Source: Bacteroidota bacterium (GTDB taxonomy: Bacteria > Bacteroidota > Bacteroidia > Chitinophagales > Chitinophagaceae). From it: DNA of 49,968 bases. Positions 8,237 to 16,503 of this stretch are shown in pieces (positions within the stretch are counted from its first letter, which is position 1; each line of letters opens with the position of its first letter). Both the position numbers and the translations under genes were made by a program. The stretch spans positions 1 to 49,968 of the forward strand of contig CANJPH010000014.1 in NCBI GenBank assembly GCA_947476145.1, read 5' to 3'. The notes beneath the pieces are model-generated. The model did no database searches. It had not been told where the DNA came from and saw only the letters and a program-made list of their open reading frames with translations.

Positions 8237-8704
8237 TTAATTCGTATAATGTTTTTTCGCAGCTTGAATAATCAGGGCCAACTCTTTTTCCATTTTTTTT
8301 GACGCTTGGTAATTATGAATTCTGGTCATTGGGGAAAAGCCTCTATTCTCAATAATACATTCGTATCTAACATAAGTTTTATCATTGCCTGCGTCTATTG
8401 CAGAAAAAGTTAAAATGGCTTCCACATCGTCCACAATAAATTTAGACTTAGCGGAGGAAATGAATGCATTTTGCACATCCATTCTGCTATTTTCAAAATA
8501 AAATCTACGATTTAGGGTATCAATGGTTTTATAGGGCATCCATTTATCCCAATATTGAATTTGCAAAATGCCCAGTTTTGCGTCATTGGCCGATTTCCCG
8601 TAGTTGTCATTACCTGAGAGGATAATACGGTTGGGTATGAATAAGTAAATAAAGTAAATGGCAAGCACTACAATAATTGTTAGGCTCATTTTTAGATACT
8701 TCAT
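8237..8704 (-). CDS. Small membrane-anchored protein of unknown function
   Basis: A 155-residue protein that I cannot assign to a family. The first 25 residues form a hydrophobic anchor or uncleaved signal (MSLTIIVVLAIYFIYLFIP). The rest is soluble and probably periplasmic. The pattern IQYWDKWMPYKTID, beta-rich centre and C-terminal helix (KKMEKELALIIQAAKKH) resemble SRPBCC/polyketide-cyclase-like domains, but this is only a shape resemblance. It has its own promoter element (8728-8735) and is divergent from the exported-protein gene at 8823. Confidence 0.75.
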   Translation of the reverse strand: MKYLKMSLTIIVVLAIYFIYLFIPNRIILSGNDNYGKSANDAKLGILQIQYWDKWMPYKTIDTLNRRFYFENSRMDVQNAFISSAKSKFIVDDVEAILTFSAIDAGNDKTYVRYECIIENRGFSPMTRIHNYQASKKMEKELALIIQAAKKHYTN

Positions 8705-8727
8705 AATACAGCTTGTTTAATAGGTCA

Positions 8728-8735
8728 CAAAGATA
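8728..8735 (-). promoter_or_regulatory. -7 promoter element of the 8237-8704 gene
   Basis: CAAAGATA on the plus strand reads TATCTTTG on the minus strand, an exact TAnnTTTG match 23 bases before the start codon at 8704. No convincing -33 element is seen. Confidence 0.55.
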
Positions 8736-8775
8736 CAAAGGCTTAAGGGCCGTTGGACAGTTAAATTTAAAAATT

Positions 8776-8807
8776 TTTGTAAAAATTAATAGAAATTCAT
8801 TATTTTG
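8776..8807 (+). promoter_or_regulatory. Probable promoter of the 8823-9374 gene
   Basis: TTTG at 8776-8779 is followed after 21 bp by TATTTTG at 8801-8807, one base shorter than TAnnTTTG. The -7-like element contains the most upstream candidate TTG start (8805), which argues that translation begins farther downstream. Confidence 0.45.
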
Positions 8808-8822
8808 AAGGCTCGGTTTAAC

Positions 8823-9374
8823 TTGAAAAAACTAATCACCATATCGCTACTTGTGCTTTTTTGTCTCAACATTTTGGGATACAGAATGGTTGCGCATTAC
8901 TATGCAGAGAAATCTACCATCGATATGCAGGTTAATTTGGACCAGAAAAAGTTTAACGAGGCTCAGTTGGTAAGCTTTAAACTCCCTTTGAATCAGCCCT
9001 ATATTATTAATACGGATGGATACGAATCCTTAGAGGGAAATATGGATTACAATGGGGTTAACTATCAATTTGTAAAAAAAAGAATCATTAATGATACCTT
9101 GGAAATTGTTTGTATCCCCAATATGACCAGAACACAGATTGACAATAACAATGAAGATTTTGCAAAGCAATTAAGTGATATTGTAAACACTAGCACTTCT
9201 AAAAAATCAGGGGGCAGTCAACAGTTAAAATTTCTCATTTCTGATTTTACAACAGAGCATCATTTTGATTTATACAGTTTTGTTGCAAACGCAACTTTAA
9301 AGTATGATACCATACATGCCCAGTATTCAAGTTTTGATTATTTACAAAGTATTGCACAGCCACCCGAGGCTTAG
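8823..9374 (+). CDS. Exported or membrane-anchored protein of unknown function
   Basis: No ATG is available near the 5' end. The chosen TTG at 8823 gives a 183-residue protein starting MKKLITISLLVLFCLNILGY, a typical signal or anchor. A longer TTG start at 8805 would lie inside the promoter's -7 element; an ATG at 8887 would remove the hydrophobic segment. The body has no motif that I recognise: a region around LVSFKLPLNQPYIINTDGYE, a Gly/Ser/Lys linker (TSTSKKSGGSQQ), then DFTTEHHFDLYSF. It precedes an outer-membrane barrel gene with a His/Met-rich N-terminus, so a role in metal handling is possible but unproven. Confidence 0.72.
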   Translation: MKKLITISLLVLFCLNILGYRMVAHYYAEKSTIDMQVNLDQKKFNEAQLVSFKLPLNQPYIINTDGYESLEGNMDYNGVNYQFVKKRIINDTLEIVCIPNMTRTQIDNNNEDFAKQLSDIVNTSTSKKSGGSQQLKFLISDFTTEHHFDLYSFVANATLKYDTIHAQYSSFDYLQSIAQPPEA

Positions 9375-9510
9375 TTTTCAATTTTATTTAAATGTACAAG
9401 TGCTGGCTTAAGCTATCCTATTAAGGGGATCTTATATACATGGTAGTATTTGTCTATGGTAGATTTTTAAAAAAAAGATGTTAACTCGGACGCAAAAATT
9501 AAAACATACA

Positions 9511-10632
9511 ATGAAAAAAAATATTCTCTCTATAATTATATTTATGGCTATTCAGTCCCAAATAAACGCGCAAGGTTGCGTAGCGATCAGAACGGTAGGT
9601 GGATTAAATACGATGGAGCATGCCATGCATAATATGATGATGCATGATAGCATGACAAAAAAAAATGAAGCACCTAAATGGGATTTAAATATAAGTGGGC
9701 GTTACTTTAAATCCTATAAGCACTATAATGGCACTACTGAGGTTACACAAAGGGTTTCGGAAGAAACCGATGTACGTAATTTTAGCCGCGCCATGGACAT
9801 TTCATTAGTGAGAAGCATAAATGAACAATGGAGCTTAGGAATTAATTTGCCACTAGCATACAATGAAAGAACCTCTCTCTATGAACATGTTAGCAATGCA
9901 AAAGGAAGTCCAAGATTTTCTACCTACTCACAAGGCATTGGGGATATACGCATCACTGCCTATAAATGGATTATAGCTCCCAAGGCAGGAAACAAAGGAA
10001 ATTTATTGGGAGGGGTTGGTCTTAAATTACCTACCGGTAATTATAAAGCGTCCGATGTTTTTCATAATACCTTAACAACAACCCGAGTTGGACCAGTAGA
10101 TCAATCCATTCAATTAGGGGATGGCGGTTTGGGGGTAAGTTTAGAATTAAATGGATTTAGAAATATCAATAATACTTGGAGCTTATATAGTAATGTGTAT
10201 TACCTAATAAATCCAAGAGGGAATAATGGTGTAAGTACTGCAAGGGGTGGAGTTGCATCAGCTTCGGCGATTAAATACACTTCGGATGTAATGAGCGTGC
10301 CGGATCAGTATTTATTAAGAGCAGGAACCAACTGGACTAGCAACGCACTAACCATTTCATTGGGAGCCAGATACGAAGCCATCCCTGCTAAAGATTTGAT
10401 TGGTGACAATACAGGATTTAGACGACCGGGTAATGTATTGGCGATAGAGCCAGGAGCTAATTACAGTTATCAAAAATTCAGCTTTTATTTATATGCACCA
10501 ATTGCAGTAAGAAGAGAACGTCCACAAAGCTATCCAGACATTTTAAAAACAAATGACACTAAAGTGTTTTCTAGAGGAGATGCTGCTTTTGCAGATTATA
10601 GCATTAACATAGGAATGGGATATCGCTTTTAA
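9511..10632 (+). CDS. Outer-membrane beta-barrel protein with His/Met-rich N-terminus
   Basis: The preferred start is the ATG at 9511, where MKKNILSIIIFMAIQSQINA leads into QGCVAIRT; an ATG at 9478 would add 11 residues ahead of a normal signal peptide. The 373-residue protein then has a short segment rich in His and Met (TMEHAMHNMMMHDSM). After it come alternating amphipathic strands (LNISGRYFKSY, WSLGINLPLAYNERTS, GGVGLKLPTGNYKAS) ending in Phe (IGMGYRF), the usual end of an outer-membrane barrel. This suggests a transporter- or porin-like protein with a possible metal-binding N-terminal segment. Substrate unknown. Its stop is 3 bases from the convergent kinase stop. Confidence 0.8.
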   Translation: MKKNILSIIIFMAIQSQINAQGCVAIRTVGGLNTMEHAMHNMMMHDSMTKKNEAPKWDLNISGRYFKSYKHYNGTTEVTQRVSEETDVRNFSRAMDISLVRSINEQWSLGINLPLAYNERTSLYEHVSNAKGSPRFSTYSQGIGDIRITAYKWIIAPKAGNKGNLLGGVGLKLPTGNYKASDVFHNTLTTTRVGPVDQSIQLGDGGLGVSLELNGFRNINNTWSLYSNVYYLINPRGNNGVSTARGGVASASAIKYTSDVMSVPDQYLLRAGTNWTSNALTISLGARYEAIPAKDLIGDNTGFRRPGNVLAIEPGANYSYQKFSFYLYAPIAVRRERPQSYPDILKTNDTKVFSRGDAAFADYSINIGMGYRF

Positions 10633-10635
10633 GTT

Positions 10636-11586
10636 TTATTCGAATATAGCTTTACTTAAATGTTTGTATGCTTCCATCGCGCCCATGTATTCGCATGTGC
10701 GCGCCCCTGCTTTGTTGGCGTTGAAAATAATTTTCTTCCAATCAGCAATCTCAATGGACGCTAATTCAGACGGATTAAATGAAAGGAGTTGATATAAAAC
10801 GGCTCCCACAAAAGCATCTCCTGCACCTGTCGCATCTATCGGTGTAATATTGATACTTCCAATCATTTCTAAATGATCACCCAAAGACAATAAAGTGCCT
10901 TCCTTTCCAAGGGTAATGGCAAAGACGGCGGATGATTTTTTTCTTAAGGCGGCTGCTGCATTTTGAATCGTATCACAACCTGTTATCAAAAGGGCCTCCT
11001 CGTCACTTACTTTAAAAAAGTGGCACTGCTCTATAAAAGGCCAGCACTGGTCTATAAAACTTTGTGTATTATTTTGAAATAATAAGTGACGGTAATTAGG
11101 ATCAAAGCTAATCATTGCATTGCTTGCTTTTGCTTCATCCAGTAAATGTGTATAGGTAGATTGTAATGGCCCAGGTAAAAATCCAGTAGCCGATCCAAAA
11201 TGTACAATTCGATAGTCGCTTATCTTTAAGGTAGCCAAATCATTGGGGCTTAATTGTCCATCCGCTCCTCTATTAAAATAAAAATCGCGTTCACCCTCTT
11301 CCATCAATGAAACAAAGGCAAGGGTTGTAAAGTAATTGGGATCTTGCAAAACCCAATTGGTATTGACCCCCATGGTTTGCAGCAGTTCAATAAGGTGTTG
11401 ACCAAAAGGGTCTTTGCCAACTTTGGCAGCCATGTCTACTTTAGCCCCCAAGGCTGCAATAGCCGCAGCTACATTAGCGGGCGCACCTCCTGCTTTCTTT
11501 ATAAAATTTTGACCTTTTGATAAACTACTCCCTTTATCGGTGCAAATCATATCAATTAATACTTCCCCAATACATAATACTTTCAT
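10636..11586 (-). CDS. PfkB-family carbohydrate kinase (fructokinase-like)
   Basis: A 316-residue cytosolic sugar kinase of the ribokinase/PfkB family. The N-terminal substrate region is GEVLIDMIC, then KKAGGAPANVAAAIAALG (31-48). The C-terminal signature DATGAGDAF is at 251-259, with catalytic base D257. Length and motif spacing are normal. Closest functional guess is fructokinase, because of the start (GEVLID) and the GAPANVA pattern, but the sugar cannot be fixed from sequence. It stands alone, convergent with the barrel gene. Confidence 0.9.
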   Translation of the reverse strand: MKVLCIGEVLIDMICTDKGSSLSKGQNFIKKAGGAPANVAAAIAALGAKVDMAAKVGKDPFGQHLIELLQTMGVNTNWVLQDPNYFTTLAFVSLMEEGERDFYFNRGADGQLSPNDLATLKISDYRIVHFGSATGFLPGPLQSTYTHLLDEAKASNAMISFDPNYRHLLFQNNTQSFIDQCWPFIEQCHFFKVSDEEALLITGCDTIQNAAAALRKKSSAVFAITLGKEGTLLSLGDHLEMIGSINITPIDATGAGDAFVGAVLYQLLSFNPSELASIEIADWKKIIFNANKAGARTCEYMGAMEAYKHLSKAIFE

Positions 11587-11635
11587 AGCCCTCTATTTAA
11601 TTTAGCTTGGAATCTTCTATGTTAAATATAGTCAA

Positions 11636-11668
11636 TTTGTATTTTAATCTTCTCACCCACTATCTTTG
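11636..11668 (+). promoter_or_regulatory. Promoter of the YcxB-like gene
   Basis: This is the best two-part Bacteroidota promoter in the window: -33 TTTG at 11636-11639, a 21-bp spacer, and -7 TATCTTTG at 11661-11668, both exact. The start codon is 26 bases downstream. Confidence 0.75.
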
Positions 11669-11694
11669 TACAATATCTTTATAAAAACTTTCAC

Positions 11695-12159
11695 ATGGCT
11701 TATCCAATTTCATATATCAAATCCGAAGTACTTCAAGCTCTTCGTTACCATTTTATTAAACAAAGAGAGATAAAGTCACTCATGATTTTTATAAATGTAT
11801 ATGCAATCATCACAGCAGTGTTATTGTTTATGAAAAAAATTAGGCCCGAACCTTTTTTATTGGGCTCTATTTTATGGATATTACTGATGGCTTTCTTTTG
11901 GTTTATTTTACCCAATATGTTTTTTAGAAAGACCACTTTATTTAAAGAAAATTGGGACTTTAGTTATGATCATAAGCGAGCAACTTTAATAGGAAATTTA
12001 GGGGAGGCAAGTTGGGAATGGGACACCGTTTCCAATTATTTTGAAAGTGCTTACTTTTTTCATTTCTATTTTAGTCCCAAAAGTTTTTTCCTCATCCCCA
12101 AAGCAAATATTCCTTTTGAGGACCAGCATATTATCAGAGGAATTTTGAAGGATAAGTAA
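11695..12159 (+). CDS. YcxB-like membrane protein
   Basis: A 154-residue protein with two membrane helices (about residues 29-45 and 52-72), then a soluble C-terminal part. The C-terminal part contains SYDHKRATLIGNLGEASWEW, then YFSPKSFFLIPK. This arrangement (helical hairpin followed by a small beta domain with a FLIPK-like end) resembles YcxB-family proteins of unknown function. It has its own promoter and no obvious operon partner; acpP starts 217 bases downstream. Confidence 0.72.
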   Translation: MAYPISYIKSEVLQALRYHFIKQREIKSLMIFINVYAIITAVLLFMKKIRPEPFLLGSILWILLMAFFWFILPNMFFRKTTLFKENWDFSYDHKRATLIGNLGEASWEWDTVSNYFESAYFFHFYFSPKSFFLIPKANIPFEDQHIIRGILKDK

Positions 12160-12243
12160 TTGGACTTTATTTTAAGCCATTATGCTATTACTTGTTCGCT
12201 TTCTTTGCAGTCCTTTTAATTCGGGAAAGTCCTAAAATTTAAA

Positions 12244-12281
12244 GGAATTAGCCTCAAAAAGGGTAAAAAACACCTAATTCC
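12244..12281 (+). repeat. Inverted repeat upstream of acpP
   Basis: GGAATTAG (12244-12251) and CTAATTCC (12274-12281) are perfect inverted copies 22 bases apart, about 65 bases upstream of the acpP -7 element. It could be an operator for a fatty-acid regulator or a weak terminator stem for the preceding gene; the sequence alone does not decide. Confidence 0.35.
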
Positions 12282-12345
12282 ACCCCAAAGCTTACATTGT
12301 GCAAACAAAATGGCAAATAAAGTATGGCTTTTTTGACAAAAAGTA

Positions 12346-12353
12346 TATTTTTG
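12346..12353 (+). promoter_or_regulatory. -7 promoter element of acpP
   Basis: TATTTTTG is an exact TAnnTTTG match 23 bases before the acpP start. A T-rich TTTTTTG at 12329-12335 is too close (10 bp) to be a good -33 element. Confidence 0.6.
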
Positions 12354-12376
12354 CGCCGTAAACAAAACTATTTACA

Positions 12377-12613
12377 ATGTCAGACATCGCATCAAGAGTT
12401 AAAAAAATCATCGTTGACAAATTAGGCGTTGATGAAGCAGAAGTTACTAACGAAGCATCATTTACAAATGATTTGGGAGCAGATTCTTTAGACACCGTTG
12501 AACTAATTATGGAATTTGAAAAAGAATTCAATATCTCTATTCCAGACGAACAAGCAGAAACAATTACTACTGTTGGTCAAGCTGTAGCCTACATCGATGA
12601 GCACGCTAAATAA
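12377..12613 (+). CDS. acpP: Acyl carrier protein
   Basis: A 78-residue acidic protein carrying growing acyl chains on a 4'-phosphopantetheine arm during fatty-acid synthesis. The attachment motif GADSLD has its Ser at residue 37, followed by the conserved helix [19 protein letters not shown]. Length and motif are typical. fabF follows 103 bases downstream, the usual acpP-fabF pairing, with a stable hairpin between them. Confidence 0.97.
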   Translation: MSDIASRVKKIIVDKLGVDEAEVTNEASFTNDLGADSLDTVELIMEFEKEFNISIPDEQAETITTVGQAVAYIDEHAK

Positions 12614-12657
12614 TTGTAATCATTATTTGACGGCTTCCCATTAAACACAGCATATTT

Positions 12658-12696
12658 TAATCCGCCTTTTTGAGCCTTTGCTTTAAAGGCGGATTA
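12658..12696 (+). other. Intercistronic hairpin between acpP and fabF
   Basis: TAATCCGCCTTT (12658-12669) pairs perfectly with AAAGGCGGATTA (12685-12696): a 12-bp stem with a 15-base loop. No T-run follows, so complete termination is unlikely. Attenuation, or RNA-end protection leaving more acpP than fabF message, would fit; this is inference. Confidence 0.6.
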
Positions 12697-12716
12697 TTAA
12701 TTTAAAACAAAAAGTC

Positions 12717-13970
12717 ATGCAGACTAAGCGCATTGTAGTTACAGGAATTGGTACTTTAAATCCGTTGGGTAATAATCTTAGTGAATACTGGGAAAATTTA
12801 GTCAATGGTGTATCAGGAGCTGATATGGCAACGCAGTTTGATGCTTCTAAGTTTAAAACAAAATTTGCATGTGAGATTAAAGGCTTTGAAGCAACCAATT
12901 TTATGGATCGCAAAGAAGCTAGAAAGTTGGATCGCTTCTCTCAAATTGCTTTAGTAGCGAGTGACCAAGCAGTTGAAGATGCAGGTATTACCAAAGAGAA
13001 TGTAGATCATGACAGAGTGGGTGTTATTTTTGCAAGTGGTATTGGAGGGTTAACCACTTTCACGGAAGAGGTCACCAATTTTGTACATGGTGACGGAACG
13101 CCAAGATTCAATCCTTTCTTTATTCCCAAAATTATTTTAGACATCGCTGCTGGGCAAATATCTATGAAGCATGGCTTTAGAGGTCCTAATTATGCTGTGG
13201 TGAGCGCATGTGCTTCCAGTACCAATGCCATTATTTCGGCAATGGATAATTTAAAATTAGGCAAGGCTGATATAGTTATTACAGGTGGAGCGGAATCGGT
13301 AATTGGCATTGCAGGAATGGGTGGCTTTAATGCCATGAAAGCAATGAGTGAAAGAAACGATGATCCTAAAACAGCTAGCCGTCCTTATGATAAGGATCGG
13401 GATGGTTTTGTGATGGGAGAAGCGAGTGGAGTATTAGTACTAGAAGAATTAGAGCATGCCATTAAACGTGGTGCTAAAATATATTGTGAAGTGGTGGGCG
13501 GTGGTGCAACAGCCGATGCGTATCATTTAACAGCGCCACATCCGGAAGGGCTAGGTGCAAAGAATGTAATGAATGCAGCTTTAAGAGATGCAGGTATGGT
13601 TGCATCGGATATTGATTATATCAATACCCACGGAACTTCTACACCATTAGGAGATATTGCTGAGTCCAAAGCTATTTTAGATGTATTTGGTGAGCATTCT
13701 TATCAATTAAATATTAGTGCGACCAAATCTATGACTGGACACTGCTTAGGTGCGGCTGGCGTAATTGAAGCCATTGCTTGTATACAATCTGTAATACATG
13801 ATATTGTCCCTCCAACCATTAACCATTTCACCGACGACCCAGAATTAGACAATCGTTTAAATTTCACTTTTAACAAAGCACAAAAGCGTGTGGTGAATGC
13901 TGCTTTGAGTAACACTTTTGGATTTGGTGGTCACAATGCTTGCGTGATTGTGAAAAAATACAAGGCATAA
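12717..13970 (+). CDS. fabF: Beta-ketoacyl-ACP synthase II
   Basis: A 417-residue condensing enzyme that extends acyl-ACP with malonyl-ACP. The catalytic triad is visible: C165 in VVSACASSTNAI, H305 in INTHGTSTPLGD and H342 in SATKSMTGHCLGAAG. The C-terminus NTFGFGGHNACVIVKK is typical. Length and motifs fit FabF better than FabB. It follows acpP and is followed 10 bases later by rnc, a common Bacteroidota order (acpP-fabF-rnc). Confidence 0.97.
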   Translation: MQTKRIVVTGIGTLNPLGNNLSEYWENLVNGVSGADMATQFDASKFKTKFACEIKGFEATNFMDRKEARKLDRFSQIALVASDQAVEDAGITKENVDHDRVGVIFASGIGGLTTFTEEVTNFVHGDGTPRFNPFFIPKIILDIAAGQISMKHGFRGPNYAVVSACASSTNAIISAMDNLKLGKADIVITGGAESVIGIAGMGGFNAMKAMSERNDDPKTASRPYDKDRDGFVMGEASGVLVLEELEHAIKRGAKIYCEVVGGGATADAYHLTAPHPEGLGAKNVMNAALRDAGMVASDIDYINTHGTSTPLGDIAESKAILDVFGEHSYQLNISATKSMTGHCLGAAGVIEAIACIQSVIHDIVPPTINHFTDDPELDNRLNFTFNKAQKRVVNAALSNTFGFGGHNACVIVKKYKA

Positions 13971-13980
13971 TTTAAGTATA

Positions 13981-14691
13981 GTGAAACGCCGCATCAACCA
14001 ATTCATTTCTTTATTTAAAAAAACTGGGTTCAATGCGGATTTGAAACATTTAATTGGGTATCGCACTAGGAATATTTTATTATTTCAAACGGCACTAAAT
14101 CACCGTTCAGTTAAAGACAATCCTTCAGAAAACAATGAGCGTTTAGAATTTTTAGGTGATGCAGTCATTGGTACGGTAGTGGCCGATTATTTATTTAAAA
14201 AATATCCCTACAAAGGAGAAGGCTTCTTAACAGAGATGCGTTCCAAGATGGTGAATCGTGCACAGCTCAATAATATTGCCGTTCAAATGGGACTGCGTAA
14301 AATGACCCGTTTTAATAAAATGGATGGTGGATTAAGGAGCAGCCAAATTTTTGGGAATACCTTGGAAGCCTTAGTAGGAGCTATCTACCTGGATAAAAAA
14401 TACGACTTCACCAAAAAGTGGATTGTTGAAAGAATGATTCAGCCTTATTTGTTCATGGACGATTTAGAACTTATTGATATCAATATCAAAAATAAAATTA
14501 TTGGTTGGGCTTTAAAGCAAGGCAAACAAATTGATTTTGTTTTGGCCGGCGAACAATTGGAAGGCCGTCGACGATTATTCACTATTAATGTGGTCTTAGA
14601 TGGAGAAGTGGTAGCAAGTCAAAAAGGCTTTACCAAAAAAGATGCAAGCCAGTTGGCTGCACAAAAAGCTATCGAAGCTTTAGGAATTTAA
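13981..14691 (+). CDS. rnc: Ribonuclease III
   Basis: A 236-residue double-strand-specific endoribonuclease for rRNA and mRNA processing. The start is GTG (13981), 10 bases after the fabF stop. The catalytic domain contains the signature NERLEFLGDAVIGTV and the second acidic motif FGNTLEALVGAIYLD. The C-terminal dsRNA-binding domain (about 165-236) ends with GFTKKDASQLAAQKAIEAL. Length is normal. The convergent epimerase stop is 23 bases away. Confidence 0.96.
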   Translation: MKRRINQFISLFKKTGFNADLKHLIGYRTRNILLFQTALNHRSVKDNPSENNERLEFLGDAVIGTVVADYLFKKYPYKGEGFLTEMRSKMVNRAQLNNIAVQMGLRKMTRFNKMDGGLRSSQIFGNTLEALVGAIYLDKKYDFTKKWIVERMIQPYLFMDDLELIDINIKNKIIGWALKQGKQIDFVLAGEQLEGRRRLFTINVVLDGEVVASQKGFTKKDASQLAAQKAIEALGI

Positions 14692-14714
14692 ATTTCAAGT
14701 CCCCGCAAATTTTA

Positions 14715-15116
14715 TTATATGCTTTGGCAAAGTTCAATCAATACGCCATGGCTATCCTTTGGATGCAAAAAGCAAACCAACTTATTATCGGCCCCTTTTT
14801 TAGGGACTTCGTTGAGTAAAGTGAACCCTTCGGCTTGTAATCGGGTCATTTCGGCCTGAATATCAGGCACTTCAAAAGCAATATGGTGCATGCCTTCTCC
14901 TTTTTTAGCAATGAACTTGGCAATCACCCCCTCAGGGTCAGTACTTTCCAATAATTCTATCTTCGTTCCCTGCTCCAAAAAAAAGGCAGTATTTACGCTT
15001 TCTGAACCTACGGATTCGGTTTTATAACAGGGGCTATTCAAAAGCTTTTCAAATAGAGGTATACTTTGTTCTAAGTTTTTTACTGCAATCCCTATGTGTT
15101 CTACGTTATAGCCCAT
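14715..15116 (-). CDS. mce: Methylmalonyl-CoA epimerase
   Basis: A 133-residue vicinal-oxygen-chelate protein interconverting the (R) and (S) forms of methylmalonyl-CoA, between B12-dependent mutase and carboxylase or decarboxylase. Two repeated modules are visible, starting NVEHIGIAVKNLEQSIP and GMHHIAFEVPDI. The metal ligands would be H7, the His of GMHHIAF and the Glu of VLIELCQ. Length is typical. It is transcribed divergently from iscS. Confidence 0.94.
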   Translation of the reverse strand: MGYNVEHIGIAVKNLEQSIPLFEKLLNSPCYKTESVGSESVNTAFFLEQGTKIELLESTDPEGVIAKFIAKKGEGMHHIAFEVPDIQAEMTRLQAEGFTLLNEVPKKGADNKLVCFLHPKDSHGVLIELCQSI

Positions 15117-15154
15117 CTTGGTTGGTTTTACGAATTGGGAAAAAATTGCCCCCT

Positions 15155-15162
15155 CAAAGCTA
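15155..15162 (-). promoter_or_regulatory. -7 promoter element of mce
   Basis: CAAAGCTA on the plus strand is TAGCTTTG on the minus strand, an exact TAnnTTTG match 38 bases before the mce start. It lies 30 bp from the iscS -7 element on the other strand, so the two upstream promoter regions overlap. Confidence 0.6.
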
Positions 15163-15192
15163 AGGAAATCGGGTTAATCCAAGCCTAAGCTT

Positions 15193-15200
15193 TACTTTTG
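15193..15200 (+). promoter_or_regulatory. -7 promoter element of iscS
   Basis: TACTTTTG is an exact TAnnTTTG match ending 24 bases before the iscS ATG at 15225. An in-frame TTG at 15198 lies inside it and so is unlikely to be a start. Confidence 0.65.
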
Positions 15201-15224
15201 TATTCTGAAAAATCAAACACACAC

Positions 15225-16442
15225 ATGTTAAAATTACCTATTTATCTTGATCATAACGCAACTACACCCATGGATCCAAGGGTGTTGGAAGCGATGTTAC
15301 CTTATTTTGTCGAAAATTTCGGAAATGCGGCTAGCAGAAACCACTCTTTTGGATGGCAAGCAGAGGAAGCAGTAGATTATGCTAGAGAGCAAATCGCACA
15401 ATTAATTGGGGCAGATCCAAAGGAAATCATCATTACTTCTGGCGCTACTGAAGGGGATAATCTTGGAATTAAAGGGGTGTTTGAAATGTATGCAAACAAA
15501 GGCAATCATATCATTACCTGTACTACAGAGCATAAAGCAGTCTTAGATACTTGTAAGCACCTTGAAAAATTAGGTGCTGTGGTTACTTATTTGGAAGTGC
15601 AGCCTGATGGGTTGATTGATTTAAAACAATTAGAAGCAGCAATGAAGCCAACGACAATTTTAGTGGCAATCATGTATGCAAATAATGAAATAGGGGTGAT
15701 ACAGCCAGTAAAAGAAATCGGTGCCATTGCAAAAAAGCATGGGGCTTTATTTTTTACTGATGCGGTACAAGCCGTTGGAAAAATACCTGTAGACGTGATT
15801 GCCGATGGCATTGATATTATGGCATTCACTGCACATAAAATGTATGGTCCAAAGGGTGTGGGCGCTTTATATGTGCGACGTAAAAATCCACGTGTAAAAG
15901 TAACTGCGCAAATCGATGGCGGTGGCCATGAAAGAGGAATGCGTAGTGGTACTTTAAATGTTCCTGGCATTGTTGGTTTTGGAAAAGCTGCAGAAGTAGC
16001 AAGATTAGATATGGCTGCTGACACGGAAAGAATTTCTAAACTAAGAGATAAATTAGAGAATGCTTTAAAGCAAATAGACGAGTCATATGTGAATGGAAAT
16101 CCAGCACATCGTTTACCACATGTGAGCAATATTTCTTTTAAATATGTAGAGGGCGAAGGGCTAATGATGGGCTTTAATAAGGACATCGCATTGTCTTCAG
16201 GTTCGGCATGTACCTCAGCTTCATTGGAACCAAGTTATGTTTTAAAAGCATTAGGACTTGGTGATGATTTGGCACATAGTTCTCTTCGTTTTGGATTGGG
16301 AAGATATACCACAGAGGAGCAAATTGATTTTACGATTAAAGCAGTAACAGATACTGTTTTAAAATTAAGAGAGATGAGCCCACTTTGGGAAATGTTTAAA
16401 GAAGGAGTGGACATTGATGCAATTCAATGGGCACATCACTAA
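15225..16442 (+). CDS. iscS: Cysteine desulfurase IscS
   Basis: A 405-residue PLP enzyme that takes sulfur from cysteine and passes it to IscU and tRNA-thiolating proteins. The N-terminus is [14 protein letters not shown]. The PLP lysine is K205 in [12 protein letters not shown], and the persulfide Cys is C329 in the IscS-type loop [16 protein letters not shown]. The ATG at 15225 is preferred over an in-frame TTG at 15198 because that TTG is part of the promoter. iscU and iscA follow, making an ISC assembly operon. Confidence 0.96.
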   Translation: MLKLPIYLDHNATTPMDPRVLEAMLPYFVENFGNAASRNHSFGWQAEEAVDYAREQIAQLIGADPKEIIITSGATEGDNLGIKGVFEMYANKGNHIITCTTEHKAVLDTCKHLEKLGAVVTYLEVQPDGLIDLKQLEAAMKPTTILVAIMYANNEIGVIQPVKEIGAIAKKHGALFFTDAVQAVGKIPVDVIADGIDIMAFTAHKMYGPKGVGALYVRRKNPRVKVTAQIDGGGHERGMRSGTLNVPGIVGFGKAAEVARLDMAADTERISKLRDKLENALKQIDESYVNGNPAHRLPHVSNISFKYVEGEGLMMGFNKDIALSSGSACTSASLEPSYVLKALGLGDDLAHSSLRFGLGRYTTEEQIDFTIKAVTDTVLKLREMSPLWEMFKEGVDIDAIQWAHH

Positions 16443-16503
16443 TTCATAAATCTTCATTGATCTATATTCAAAATAAAAATTAAAAAAACTAAAACATACA
16501 ACC

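Noticed and set aside
15587..16186. Minus-strand open frame of about 199 codons
   Set aside because: It lies wholly inside iscS, has no family features and its hydrophobic composition is what the complement of iscS codons gives.
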